64,000 bases of DNA from an uncultured Flavobacteriales bacterium (lineage in GTDB: Bacteria; Bacteroidota; Bacteroidia; Flavobacteriales_G; Salibacteraceae), in the NCBI GenBank assembly GCA_905479105.1, contig CAJQLE010000005.1, forward strand, positions 1 through 64,000. Direction: 5' to 3'. The notes under the pieces are model-generated. The model did no database searches, was not told where the DNA came from, and worked only from the letters and a program-made list of their open reading frames with translations. Shown here in pieces: positions 9,379 to 17,095 of the stretch; positions within the stretch are counted from its first letter, which is position 1, and each line of letters opens with the position of its first letter. The position numbers were made by a program, and so were the translations under genes.

Positions 9379-10783
9379 TCAATCCGTTGATCAACAACAA
9401 CTCAAACCCAATTTTATATCCACTAAACCAAGCTTCGCTATTGCTTTGCAATACATAACAAATAATTGGCGCAGCTATCGCAACAGTTGGCACCCATTTA
9501 TCCATCACTTGACGTTTTGTGAATAATCCAAATGCATACAGTCCGAGCAAAGGACCGTATGTAAACCCAGCTACTTTAAAGAGTTCAGAAATTACACTGT
9601 CGTCATTGACAGATTTGAAGACCATGATCACAATGAATAAAAGAAAGGAGAATCCGATGTGAACGATTTTCCGCACCTTTTTATCACTTGATTTCTCTGT
9701 TTTATCCATTCCTAAGAAATCAACACAAAAAGACGTTGTTAAGGCTGTGAGCGCGCTATCTGCGCTTGAATATGCTGCTGCGACTAAACCAACTATGAAT
9801 AGTACAGCGGCCAGCATTCCCAGTTCACCTCCCAGTGCCAACGAAGGATAAAGCTTATCGCCCGCAATACTCATATCAAAACCGATATGGGCTGAATACA
9901 AGTAAAGCATAGCTCCTAAGCACAAGAAAAGCAGATTAGCAATGATCAGCACTGCACTGAACCAAAACATGTTTTTCTGTGCTTCACCAATGTTCTTGCA
10001 ACTCAAGTTCTTCTGCATCATGTCTTGATCTAATCCCGTCATGCTTATGGTGATGAACATTCCAGCCAAAAATTGCTTCACAAAGTGTTTGCTATCGTTC
10101 CAATCGTCAAAGAAGAAGACCTGTGAGTAATCTGATTGAGCAATGGCCGAAGTCATTTCTCCAAATCCCCAATCCATTGAATCTTTGATTACGAAAATGG
10201 TCACGATTACTGCCAATAGCATGGAGGCCGTTTGAAGTGTGTCGGTCCAAATGATGGTTTTAATTCCACCGCGAAATGTATACACCCAAATAAGCACCAC
10301 TGCTACTAACACTGCCAACCAAAACGGCAAATTCATCGGCTCAAAAACCGCAATATGCAAGGCTATAGCTACAAGGTACAATCGAAATGAAGCCCCAATA
10401 ACCCTAGAAAGTAAAAAGTAAAAAGCGCCCGTTTTATAACTCCAAAACCCAAAGCGCTGTTCCAAGTAACCGTAGATCGAAGTCAAGTTTAATCGGTAAT
10501 ACAAGGGCATCAGGATCGTTGCAACAACAATATAACCAGCCATATAGCCCATCACCATTTGCATATAGCTAAACTGACTTGTAGCTACCCAACCAGGCAC
10601 AGAAATAAAAGTTACTCCACTTAGCGAAGCACCAATCATTCCGAAGGCCACCACAAACCATGGCGACTGCTTCTTTCCTCTGAAAAATGCAGCGTTGGAA
10701 TCATCCTTACCCGTCAAAAAGGAGATGAGGATGAGTAAGGCGAAGTATCCTCCAATGATCGCAATGACGGTAAGTGCTGACAT
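9329..10783 (-). CDS. Sodium:solute symporter (SSS family)
   Basis: A 484-residue polytopic inner-membrane protein with about 13 hydrophobic segments and the SSS/LeuT-fold signatures GKKQSPWFVVAFGMIGASLSG near the N-terminus and FIVGLVAAAYSSADSALTALTTS in the middle. It couples Na+ entry to solute uptake. The substrate cannot be read from sequence; related Bacteroidota proteins are annotated as sugar, proline or sialic-acid type. The 3' end overlaps the convergent TPR gene by 50 bp, more than usual. Upstream lies the REP-rich spacer. Confidence 0.88.
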   Translation of the reverse strand: MSALTVIAIIGGYFALLILISFLTGKDDSNAAFFRGKKQSPWFVVAFGMIGASLSGVTFISVPGWVATSQFSYMQMVMGYMAGYIVVATILMPLYYRLNLTSIYGYLEQRFGFWSYKTGAFYFLLSRVIGASFRLYLVAIALHIAVFEPMNLPFWLAVLVAVVLIWVYTFRGGIKTIIWTDTLQTASMLLAVIVTIFVIKDSMDWGFGEMTSAIAQSDYSQVFFFDDWNDSKHFVKQFLAGMFITISMTGLDQDMMQKNLSCKNIGEAQKNMFWFSAVLIIANLLFLCLGAMLYLYSAHIGFDMSIAGDKLYPSLALGGELGMLAAVLFIVGLVAAAYSSADSALTALTTSFCVDFLGMDKTEKSSDKKVRKIVHIGFSFLLFIVIMVFKSVNDDSVISELFKVAGFTYGPLLGLYAFGLFTKRQVMDKWVPTVAIAAPIICYVLQSNSEAWFSGYKIGFELLLINGLITTFLLFLISSRNAAE

Positions 10784-10925
10784 GAATACAAATTTGAATC
10801 GCCCAGGCTAAAGTGACAACTGCGCCACAAATAGTTGTTAACATGAGGTTGGCGGTTCATGGTTCGCAGTTCATAGTTGAATCAGGTGATTTATAATTTA
10901 TGCTTAATAACACATGATTCATTGT

Positions 10926-10982
10926 CTGTCACTTCGAGTGATCGCGCGAATAGCGGGATTGTATCGAGAAGCGAATAGACAG
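10926..10982 (+). repeat. REP-like element copy 1
   Basis: Begins CTGTCACTTCGAGTGATCGC and ends GTATCGAGAAGCGAATAGACAG. The ends CTGTC/GACAG and the TTCGAG/CGAGAA cores are near-inverted, so it can fold as an imperfect hairpin. Same orientation as copy 3. Confidence 0.75.
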
Positions 10983-11006
10983 ATCGTGGTTCATAGTTCG
11001 TGGTCG

Positions 11007-11057
11007 CTGTCTTAGTTCTCGATACATCGCGCTCAGGCGCGACACTCGAACTGACAG
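11007..11057 (-). repeat. REP-like element copy 2 (inverted)
   Basis: The reverse complement reads CTGTCAGTTCGAGTGTCGCG through GTATCGAGAACTAAGACAG, the same element as copy 1 in the opposite orientation. It sits 24 bp away, so copies 1 and 2 together form a long inverted repeat. Confidence 0.72.
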
Positions 11058-11192
11058 CTTGTGAGGTTCGGGGTTATTGATTAATAGTTACGCAGAGTGC
11101 TAGCGTCAGTCTGAGGTCGCTGACAGAGGAAGCGAGTCTCGAAGACAAGCGGATTGGGAGAGTTCTTGGTTCAAGGTTACAACTATCGGAGC

Positions 11193-11239
11193 CTGTCATA
11201 CTGAGCGTGGTGCGAAGCAACACTGGTCGAAGAAGGCAG
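11193..11239. repeat. Related REP-like element (divergent)
   Basis: CTGTCATACTGAGCGTGGTG ... GGTCGAAGAAGGCAG has the same CTGTCA start and GnCAG end but a different core. It resembles the 'CTGAGCG..GTCGAAG' intergenic repeats common in this phylum. Confidence 0.5.
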
Positions 11240-11298
11240 GCGGAGGAACAAGGGATACATCATTTAGAATTGATGATGAATAGCTATTGACTCATTGT

Positions 11299-11355
11299 CT
11301 GTCACTTCGAGTGATTCCGCGATTAGCGGGATTGTATCGAGAAGCGACAAGACAG
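11299..11355 (+). repeat. REP-like element copy 3
   Basis: CTGTCACTTCGAGTGATTCC ... GTATCGAGAAGCGACAAGACAG, almost the same as copy 1. Flanking 'TCATTG' on the left and 'TTCGTGG' on the right are also shared with copy 1. Confidence 0.75.
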
Positions 11356-11473
11356 TTCGTGGTTTATGGTTCATAGTTAGTTGGTTCCCCAATAATCAAT
11401 GACAAATCATGATTTTTTAATGCTGCTCCGCTCATTCAAATGAACAAATCATCGAGTTTTTCCTTTAATCTCA

Positions 11474-11782
11474 ATGAAAAAATTCAAAAGCTTTGACAAA
11501 GCCATCGCCTACTTTACCCAAAAAGGCTTTGCACAAGAATTTAGATTGAGCTTTGATACCATTGCGGCAGTCGAGTCAAAAGAGCAATTTGACACGTTTG
11601 ATTTTGATGTTATTTCCATAGAGGAAATCAACGATGAAGAAGACATCATCCACCTTTTTTTACTTAAAACGAGCAAAGGAACAAAAGGCTATATGGTGAA
11701 TGACTACGGTCCTGACTCAGACCCTGTAAGCATCGAGATGATAGACAAGCTTCAGCTGAAGAATGTGAGCAAACTCGATTAG
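11474..11782 (+). CDS. Hypothetical small acidic protein
   Basis: A 102-residue soluble protein without signal peptide or transmembrane segment, rich in Asp/Glu, with mixed alpha/beta content (MKKFKSFDKAIAYFTQKGF, IIHLFLLKTSKGTKGYMVND). I do not recognise the family. It ends 4 bp inside the end of the convergent acyltransferase gene. A plain ATG start follows AT-rich sequence. Confidence 0.6.
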   Translation: MKKFKSFDKAIAYFTQKGFAQEFRLSFDTIAAVESKEQFDTFDFDVISIEEINDEEDIIHLFLLKTSKGTKGYMVNDYGPDSDPVSIEMIDKLQLKNVSKLD

Positions 11783-13155
11783 GACCTTTCCTTCTCGTAG
11801 TCTTTTCGAAGCCCCATCAATTCAGAGATGATGGCCGATCGTTCTGAAAGCAAATGCTCAACCTTAGAAGGATTTTTCCTCTTCAATCTGTTCCATCGCC
11901 ATATTTTCATCAACTTTCTGAACAAACGCACGTAGCGAATGGCATATCGCCCTGTTTGATAACCCACAAACAAAGCCACAGGAATGGAAACCCATGCTAA
12001 GTATAGTTTAGCGGCAACAATTGAAACTAGAATATACCAAACCAAAAACAATGCAAATGCCAGCGCATAGGCTAAGGAACCTGCGAAGGCAGGATGCACT
12101 GCGCCTTGCTTGGTTTCTCCACTTACTTTGATTAGCAAGTACTTCACAAAAGCCCATTTTGAGAAAGAGAAAGGAATGATGTTCATGATGATCCCAACAA
12201 TGAATATTGGAAAACCAAAAAACATGATAAGCAGCGTTCTGATCACAAATGAGCTGGATTTTTCAAACGGATTGAATCTTCTGAACCCCTCACCCTCAAA
12301 GTCTTTGATATAGGAATTTAGTCGTTCTTCCACCTTCATCATCTCTTCAGATTTTTGAGCTTTGAAATACTCAACCGATGAAATGATGTCTTTCTTGACA
12401 TTAAAAGCTCCCTCAACATCGCCTTCAGCTATATTGAGTTCTTTCATCAAAATATCCGATAAAAGCTTCAGTACGTTTTTTATCACCAAAACATCTTCTT
12501 GCTCTTCAATGTGCAACACACGCGCTTTCATCTCTCGCCTAATGACCTCGGTCATTCTATCCGAACGTTCCTTATCATCAATACTTTGATCACCTAAGAT
12601 GTCTCCGAAATCAATCGGATCACCCACATTGACAAGCATATCACTATGAAAGCGATGCGCATTGGTGTAATTCATGCCAATAGGAATAATCTTGGTAACC
12701 TTATCTCCTTTCATATAGTGGTCAGCACCAATCTTTACACGGGCCGCACCAGATTTCAACTCACGTATCCACGGCACAGTCAAACTGCTGGCTTCAGGAT
12801 AAATGATAATACGATTTCCCTCATCAAGGCTGGTGTAACATGCCTCAAACATGTCTTTGTTGCTGACTTTCTCCCCGTTCTTCACCAACCAAGGACGTTG
12901 GACAGGAATCATTTTGAAGTGCTTCTTGAAAATCCAGTCTTTAATTCCACTCCCAAACCACTCGGCTCCAGCTATAAAAGAAAGTTGCTTCTTAGAAAAA
13001 GCCGCAATCACAATGGGATCCATTAAAGCACTAGGATGGTTGGAAACTAAGATGGCCCCGTCATGCTCCAAATTCTCCTTTCCAATAAAGTGAATGTCTT
13101 TGAAGAAGCCTTGAATGGATAGCCTTACGAGAGGCTTAAGCGCTTTATATAACAT
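11779..13155 (-). CDS. PlsC-family acyltransferase (1-acyl-glycerol-phosphate type)
   Basis: A 458-residue membrane protein. Residues about 15-210 form a PlsC/LPLAT domain with the His/Asp motif as SNHPSALMDP (H-x5-D rather than the common H-x4-D) and a variant of the FPEGT block (IYPEASSLTVP). The rest holds a helical region and two pairs of hydrophobic segments (about 285-390), then a basic C-terminus. It probably transfers acyl chains to a lysophospholipid or glycerol-phosphate acceptor at the inner membrane; exact substrate unknown. Long PlsC proteins of this layout are common in Bacteroidota. Confidence 0.82.
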   Translation of the reverse strand: MLYKALKPLVRLSIQGFFKDIHFIGKENLEHDGAILVSNHPSALMDPIVIAAFSKKQLSFIAGAEWFGSGIKDWIFKKHFKMIPVQRPWLVKNGEKVSNKDMFEACYTSLDEGNRIIIYPEASSLTVPWIRELKSGAARVKIGADHYMKGDKVTKIIPIGMNYTNAHRFHSDMLVNVGDPIDFGDILGDQSIDDKERSDRMTEVIRREMKARVLHIEEQEDVLVIKNVLKLLSDILMKELNIAEGDVEGAFNVKKDIISSVEYFKAQKSEEMMKVEERLNSYIKDFEGEGFRRFNPFEKSSSFVIRTLLIMFFGFPIFIVGIIMNIIPFSFSKWAFVKYLLIKVSGETKQGAVHPAFAGSLAYALAFALFLVWYILVSIVAAKLYLAWVSIPVALFVGYQTGRYAIRYVRLFRKLMKIWRWNRLKRKNPSKVEHLLSERSAIISELMGLRKDYEKERS

Positions 13156-13295
13156 GGTTTCGAAAATAACAATTCAACGCAATTGAGCGTTTATTATAAA
13201 ATGCTAGTCCATAAGATTTATACTCCTATGTGATTCAATTTATCAAGTGTACTTTCGCAATTACAGATGTGATTTACCGTGTAAAAGAATAGAAT

Positions 13296-14069
13296 ATGAA
13301 GACAAAAGAAGATATCGTAAATAACTGGCTACCAAGATATACAGGCATTCCACTTGAATCTTTTTCTCAATACATTCTCTTAACCAATTTCGATAACTAT
13401 GTAGAGCGCTTTGCCAAGATTCATAATACGGAAGTACGAGGCTTGGATAAAGCCATGCCCAGCGCCACAGCTGAAGGAATTACGATCATCAACTTTGGAA
13501 TGGGAAGTCCAAACGCTGCTACCGTGATGGATCTGCTGAGTGCCATTAAACCAGAAGCCGTTTTATTCTTAGGTAAGTGTGGTGGACTCAAATCTAAAAG
13601 CCAAGTCGGTGATTTCATTTTGCCTTTAGCAGGCATTCGTGGAGAGGGAACGTCTAACGACTACTTTCCACCTGAAGTCCCCGCCCTACCCGCTTTTACG
13701 TTGCAACGAGCGGTTTCTTCGACCATCCGAGATCATCATAAAGATTACTGGACAGGAACTGTATTCACTACCAACCGTAGGGTTTGGGAATACGATGAGA
13801 AGTTCAAAGAATACCTCAGAACGATACGTGCGATGGCTATTGACATGGAAACTGCCACGTTGTTCTCAGTTGGTTTCGCCAATCACATTCCTGTTGGAGC
13901 CTTGCTATTGGTAACAGACCAGCCCATGATTCCAGAAGGTGTAAAAACGGATGACTCAGACAAGAAAGTAAGCAGAGATTTCGTAGATGATCATATCAAC
14001 ATCGGAATTGATTCATTGAAAGAGATTAGAGAAGAAGGTCGGTCTGTGCGCCATCTGAAATTTGAGTAG
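13296..14069 (+). CDS. amn: AMP nucleosidase (short Bacteroidota form)
   Basis: A 257-residue enzyme of the nucleoside phosphorylase fold that hydrolyses AMP to adenine and ribose 5-phosphate. Its N-terminus MKTKEDIVNNWLPRYTG matches the family closely. The phosphate/ribose-binding GMGSPNAATVMD and FLGKCGGL blocks and the MAIDMETATLFSVGFAN segment near the active site are present. It lacks the N-terminal regulatory domain of the longer enterobacterial enzyme. The following helical-repeat gene starts 8 bp later, so they probably form an operon. Confidence 0.9.
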   Translation: MKTKEDIVNNWLPRYTGIPLESFSQYILLTNFDNYVERFAKIHNTEVRGLDKAMPSATAEGITIINFGMGSPNAATVMDLLSAIKPEAVLFLGKCGGLKSKSQVGDFILPLAGIRGEGTSNDYFPPEVPALPAFTLQRAVSSTIRDHHKDYWTGTVFTTNRRVWEYDEKFKEYLRTIRAMAIDMETATLFSVGFANHIPVGALLLVTDQPMIPEGVKTDDSDKKVSRDFVDDHINIGIDSLKEIREEGRSVRHLKFE

Positions 14070-14077
14070 GATTAACA

Positions 14078-14617
14078 ATGATCAAGGCTACCGAAATAGC
14101 AAAATCGCTTAAAGCAGATCGAAGTAAAGCCAACGTAAACCGTATCGTATTAGAAATGGCCAAGCACGGCTATGACTTTGAAGGTTACTTAGATAAGATT
14201 GAAAACACCGAACTGCCTGTTAAATGGTATCTGATGTGGAACTTAGGACATTACATCCAAGAATATTCACACTTGGGACTTTTGAAGCAGCGCCTATTTT
14301 GGGAGTTCAGTAAATCGATAGATCACCAAGGAATGTTGCGCGATATATGGCGTTCGTGGTCGTTTTTGGTAGTACATGAAGAATTGGAAGGAGACGTATT
14401 TGACAAAGCAGTGCGCATAATACCCTCTCAAATGTATCCTGTAGCAGTGCGTGTTCACGCCATGAAAACAGCTCACAACATCGCCAAAAACTACCATGAA
14501 ATAGCCGAAGAGCTTATGATGATTTTAGAAGACTTGGATCATGATGAGTCTAGCGGAATTCGAGCCCGCTCAAAGAACATCCTTAAAGACTTAAACAAAA
14601 CGATTGACAGTCCTTAA
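14078..14617 (+). CDS. HEAT-like helical-repeat protein, hypothetical
   Basis: A 179-residue all-helical soluble protein. The helices repeat with a pattern like HEAT/armadillo units (WYLMWNLGHYIQEYSHLG, YPVAVRVHAMKTAHNIAKNY, SSGIRARSKNILKDLNK). No catalytic motif. It follows amn by 8 bp, so a linked role is possible but unproven. It ends 4 bp into the convergent FGE-like remnant. Confidence 0.65.
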   Translation: MIKATEIAKSLKADRSKANVNRIVLEMAKHGYDFEGYLDKIENTELPVKWYLMWNLGHYIQEYSHLGLLKQRLFWEFSKSIDHQGMLRDIWRSWSFLVVHEELEGDVFDKAVRIIPSQMYPVAVRVHAMKTAHNIAKNYHEIAEELMMILEDLDHDESSGIRARSKNILKDLNKTIDSP

Positions 14618-15135
14618 GGCGCAGACGCTGCTACTTCGCACACACATCTAAATCCAATCGCAGGAGAAGCTTTGTCCGTCATTAACTTGAGCGACTCGTC
14701 TGCAGCAAATGGTGTTTTCCATGAACCACCAGCATGTGTATTCTCTTCCATCAGCCATTCAGAAACATTTCCTTTGATGTTATACACCTCATGGCTGTTT
14801 GGCCAATAGCTTTTCACCGGGGCTGTTAAATCAGCACTGGCAGAAGACTCATCGGCCACTTCAGCATATTGAGACGGCTCGCGTTTCTGGTTATATCTAA
14901 CCTTACCTCGGTCCTTTCGCTTGCCTTCTTCTCCAATAAAATCAGGTAGCTCAGCAATATCATCGTACATCAACTGAAACTCTTCATAAGTGGGCAAACG
15001 ATATGTGAAGTAGTAAGGCACTTCATCTTTCTTTGCATTCTCTAGCTGCAGGAAGAGTGCTAATTGAACTAACGATTGACGATGATCAAACACATCAACT
15101 GGGGTTGGGCGATCTCGAAACAGGAGATAATTCAA
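14614..15135 (-). pseudogene. 5'-truncated formylglycine-generating-enzyme-like gene
   Basis: The last about 165 residues of an FGE/SUMF1-type domain, the family that includes the gliding/T9SS lipoproteins GldJ and GldK. Visible blocks are YRLPTYEEFQLMYDD, NIKGNVSEWLMEENTHAGGSW and the end SPAIGFRCVCEV. Full domains are over 220 residues and normally carry a signal peptide; here the N-terminal part is missing. The ORF-track start is a TTG codon at 15135, but bases beyond about 15110 are antisense to another gene fragment. The gene therefore seems broken by a rearrangement at about 15110. Confidence 0.7.
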
Positions 15136-15260
15136 TAGAAGAAACAGCTGATTTCGGCAACTACGAAATTCAATTAATAGATGCTTCTTTTGGTGCTGAA
15201 TCTGATTATGGTAAAGAGGAGAAGTATACCGTTAAAATCAAGGTTCTTCCTAAATCGTAA
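15111..15260 (+). pseudogene. 3' remnant of an unknown gene
   Basis: An open frame encodes GDLETGDNSIEETADFGNYE, continues through a beta-rich stretch and ends in VKIKVLPKS and a stop codon. It looks like a true protein C-terminus (alternating beta pattern, acidic linker), but no start lies upstream; the frame instead runs back into antisense of the FGE-like gene. Probably the surviving end of a deleted gene. Family not recognised. Confidence 0.45.
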
Positions 15261-15270
15261 CGCATTACGA

Positions 15271-15378
15271 TTTAATTTGACAGCAATCCCTTCAATTTTA
15301 TCTTTAAGAATTGTAATGTCATTGTCATTCAATGAGATATAGACGTCTTTTACCAACTCATTGAGCATACGAATAACT
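15271..15378 (-). pseudogene. Crp/Fnr-family C-terminal remnant (left copy)
   Basis: On the minus strand it encodes MLNELVKDVYISLNDNDITI, nearly the same as the recognition-helix and wing region of the Crp/Fnr remnant at 18559 (MLNELVKDGYIALNDKDIVI). The similarity stops abruptly on both sides, near 15271 and 15378. It has no start, no cNMP-binding domain and only part of the winged helix. The two pieces lie on either side of the photolyase pair in the same orientation. Confidence 0.7.
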
Positions 15379-15623
15379 TGATCAGGGTTGTTGCGAGATC
15401 ATGTGGGTACGATGATGTCTCTAAATTCAATCATAGCGACCTATCTGTAATGACAGAGATATGCACCATTTGATCGGGATTAATTACGCTGGGGTAAATC
15501 AATCAATACGTTTAAAATAAATTTCAAGGAATTATTCGACCGAACATCAGACGGTGCTCAGCGTTTAAGTCTTGTTCTATGTATTTATAGGACACCCCAA
15601 AGATTTTGCGAATAAGTAGTTCA
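15379..15623. other. Spacer before photolyase operon
   Basis: About 245 bp with no convincing gene. It must hold the promoter for the photolyase pair, but I see no element that I can assign with confidence. Confidence 0.4.
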
Positions 15624-17090
15624 GTGTCGAAACAAAGAATCAATATAGTTTGGTTAAAAAGAGATCTTAGAACCCAAGATCACCTGCCCTTCTTTTATGC
15701 AGAACTTGCCGCAGTAGACTATATTCCAATCTTTGTCTTTGAGCCGAGCATGATGAATAGAATGGATTGCTCTAAAAGACATTTGCAGTTCATTTATCAT
15801 TCCATTCTGGAAATGAATGTTACGCTTCAAGAAATGAAAAGGGAAGTAATAATATTTCATGCCGAGGCAACTGAAGTTTTTTCGTACTTAACAAAAAACT
15901 ACGATATCGATACTGTGTATTCCTACCAAGAATCAGGTGTAAGAGCAACCTGGGAAAGGGATAAAGAAGTAACCAAACTTCTCAATGAGAATGGAAGCAA
16001 ATGGCAGCAATTTCAACGTGATGGTATTGTGCGTGGTATTAAAAATCGAGATGCATGGGATAAGCAATGGTATGCGCATGCTTATGAACCAATCATAGAA
16101 AACAATTTCTCACCACAGCGATTTGATTTTTCGAACCCTTTTCCTCTTCACGAGGAATTAAAGAGTGAATTTTCTAAATACCCAGATGTTTTTCAGAAGC
16201 CAGGAGAATTGCTCGCTTGGAAATACCTCACCTCATTTTGTGAAGAGCGCGGAAAAGACTACAGTTTCAAAATCTCAAAGCCCCTCGAAAGCAGAAGGTC
16301 TTGCAGCAGAATCTCGCCATATTTGGCTTGGGGTAATATAAGTATCAAGCAAGCCTATCAATTTGTCAAGCATCACCCCAATTTCGTCAATCATAAAAGA
16401 AGTTTCAACGGTTTTCTCACCCGGCTCAAATGGCATTGCCACTTCATTCAAAAATTTGAAGTAGAGTGTGATTATGAAACGAGATCCGTAAATCGTGGCT
16501 ATGAATCTATGCCTTACATCAATGACCCTGAAATGATTGAGGCTTGGAAAAATGGAACCACCGGCCTTCCTCTGGTAGATGCCTGCATGCGCTGTCTCAA
16601 GCAAACGGGATGGATTAACTTTAGAATGCGTGCAATGCTGGTATCCGTATTGACTCATCATTTTGACTGCGATTGGAAAGCCGGGGTTACACATTTGGCG
16701 CAGCTTTTTTTAGATTATGAGCCCGGAATACATTACACGCAATTTCAGATGCAAGCGGGCACTACTGGCATCAATACTATCAGAATATATAATCCCATTA
16801 AACAGTCAAAAGACCACGATCCTGATGGCATATTCATCAAGAAATGGGTTGATGAGCTGCGTAATGTTCCGTCCGCATTTATTCACGAACCTTGGATCAT
16901 GACAGAAATAGATAAGTCATTTATAGATCTCAAGACCGACTATCCTCCACCAATTATAGATATTACTCAAAGTGGTAAAACTGCTAGAGAGAAATTATGG
17001 GGGTTTAGAAAAAATAAAGAAGTAAAGACGGATGGGATGCGCATTGTGCAAACTCATACGCGAAACAACCGATCAAAAAGAACAATTTAA
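15624..17090 (+). CDS. Photolyase/cryptochrome-family flavoprotein (FAD-binding)
   Basis: About 488 residues. I prefer the GTG at 15624 (MSKQRINIVWLKRDLRTQDH) over the TTG at 15606 in the ORF track, because the conserved photolyase N-terminus WLKRDLR starts just after it. The N-terminal Rossmann-like antenna domain spans about 1-135. The C-terminal FAD-binding helical domain carries SRISPYLAWGNIS, FLTRLKWHCHF, LPLVDACMRCLKQTGWINFRMRAM and the adenine/flavin-pocket region that follows. It should bind FAD and either repair UV photoproducts or act as a blue-light sensor; sequence alone does not separate these. The second photolyase gene begins 5 bp after its stop, so the two form an operon. Confidence 0.9.
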   Translation: MSKQRINIVWLKRDLRTQDHLPFFYAELAAVDYIPIFVFEPSMMNRMDCSKRHLQFIYHSILEMNVTLQEMKREVIIFHAEATEVFSYLTKNYDIDTVYSYQESGVRATWERDKEVTKLLNENGSKWQQFQRDGIVRGIKNRDAWDKQWYAHAYEPIIENNFSPQRFDFSNPFPLHEELKSEFSKYPDVFQKPGELLAWKYLTSFCEERGKDYSFKISKPLESRRSCSRISPYLAWGNISIKQAYQFVKHHPNFVNHKRSFNGFLTRLKWHCHFIQKFEVECDYETRSVNRGYESMPYINDPEMIEAWKNGTTGLPLVDACMRCLKQTGWINFRMRAMLVSVLTHHFDCDWKAGVTHLAQLFLDYEPGIHYTQFQMQAGTTGINTIRIYNPIKQSKDHDPDGIFIKKWVDELRNVPSAFIHEPWIMTEIDKSFIDLKTDYPPPIIDITQSGKTAREKLWGFRKNKEVKTDGMRIVQTHTRNNRSKRTI

Positions 17091-17095
17091 TTATC

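Larger units (their letters stand above)
10784..11473. other. 690-bp spacer with REP-like elements, no gene seen
   Basis: I find no convincing coding frame. The spacer holds at least three copies of a 51-57 base imperfect palindromic element, a fourth related element, and scattered degenerate 'gttcatagttc / ggttcatggttc' stretches. These are typical of intergenic repeats in Bacteroidota genomes. Confidence 0.75.

Noticed and set aside
15606-15623. TTG start of the first photolyase in the ORF track
   Set aside because: The GTG at 15624 puts the start just before the conserved WLKRDLR motif; the extra six residues have no support.
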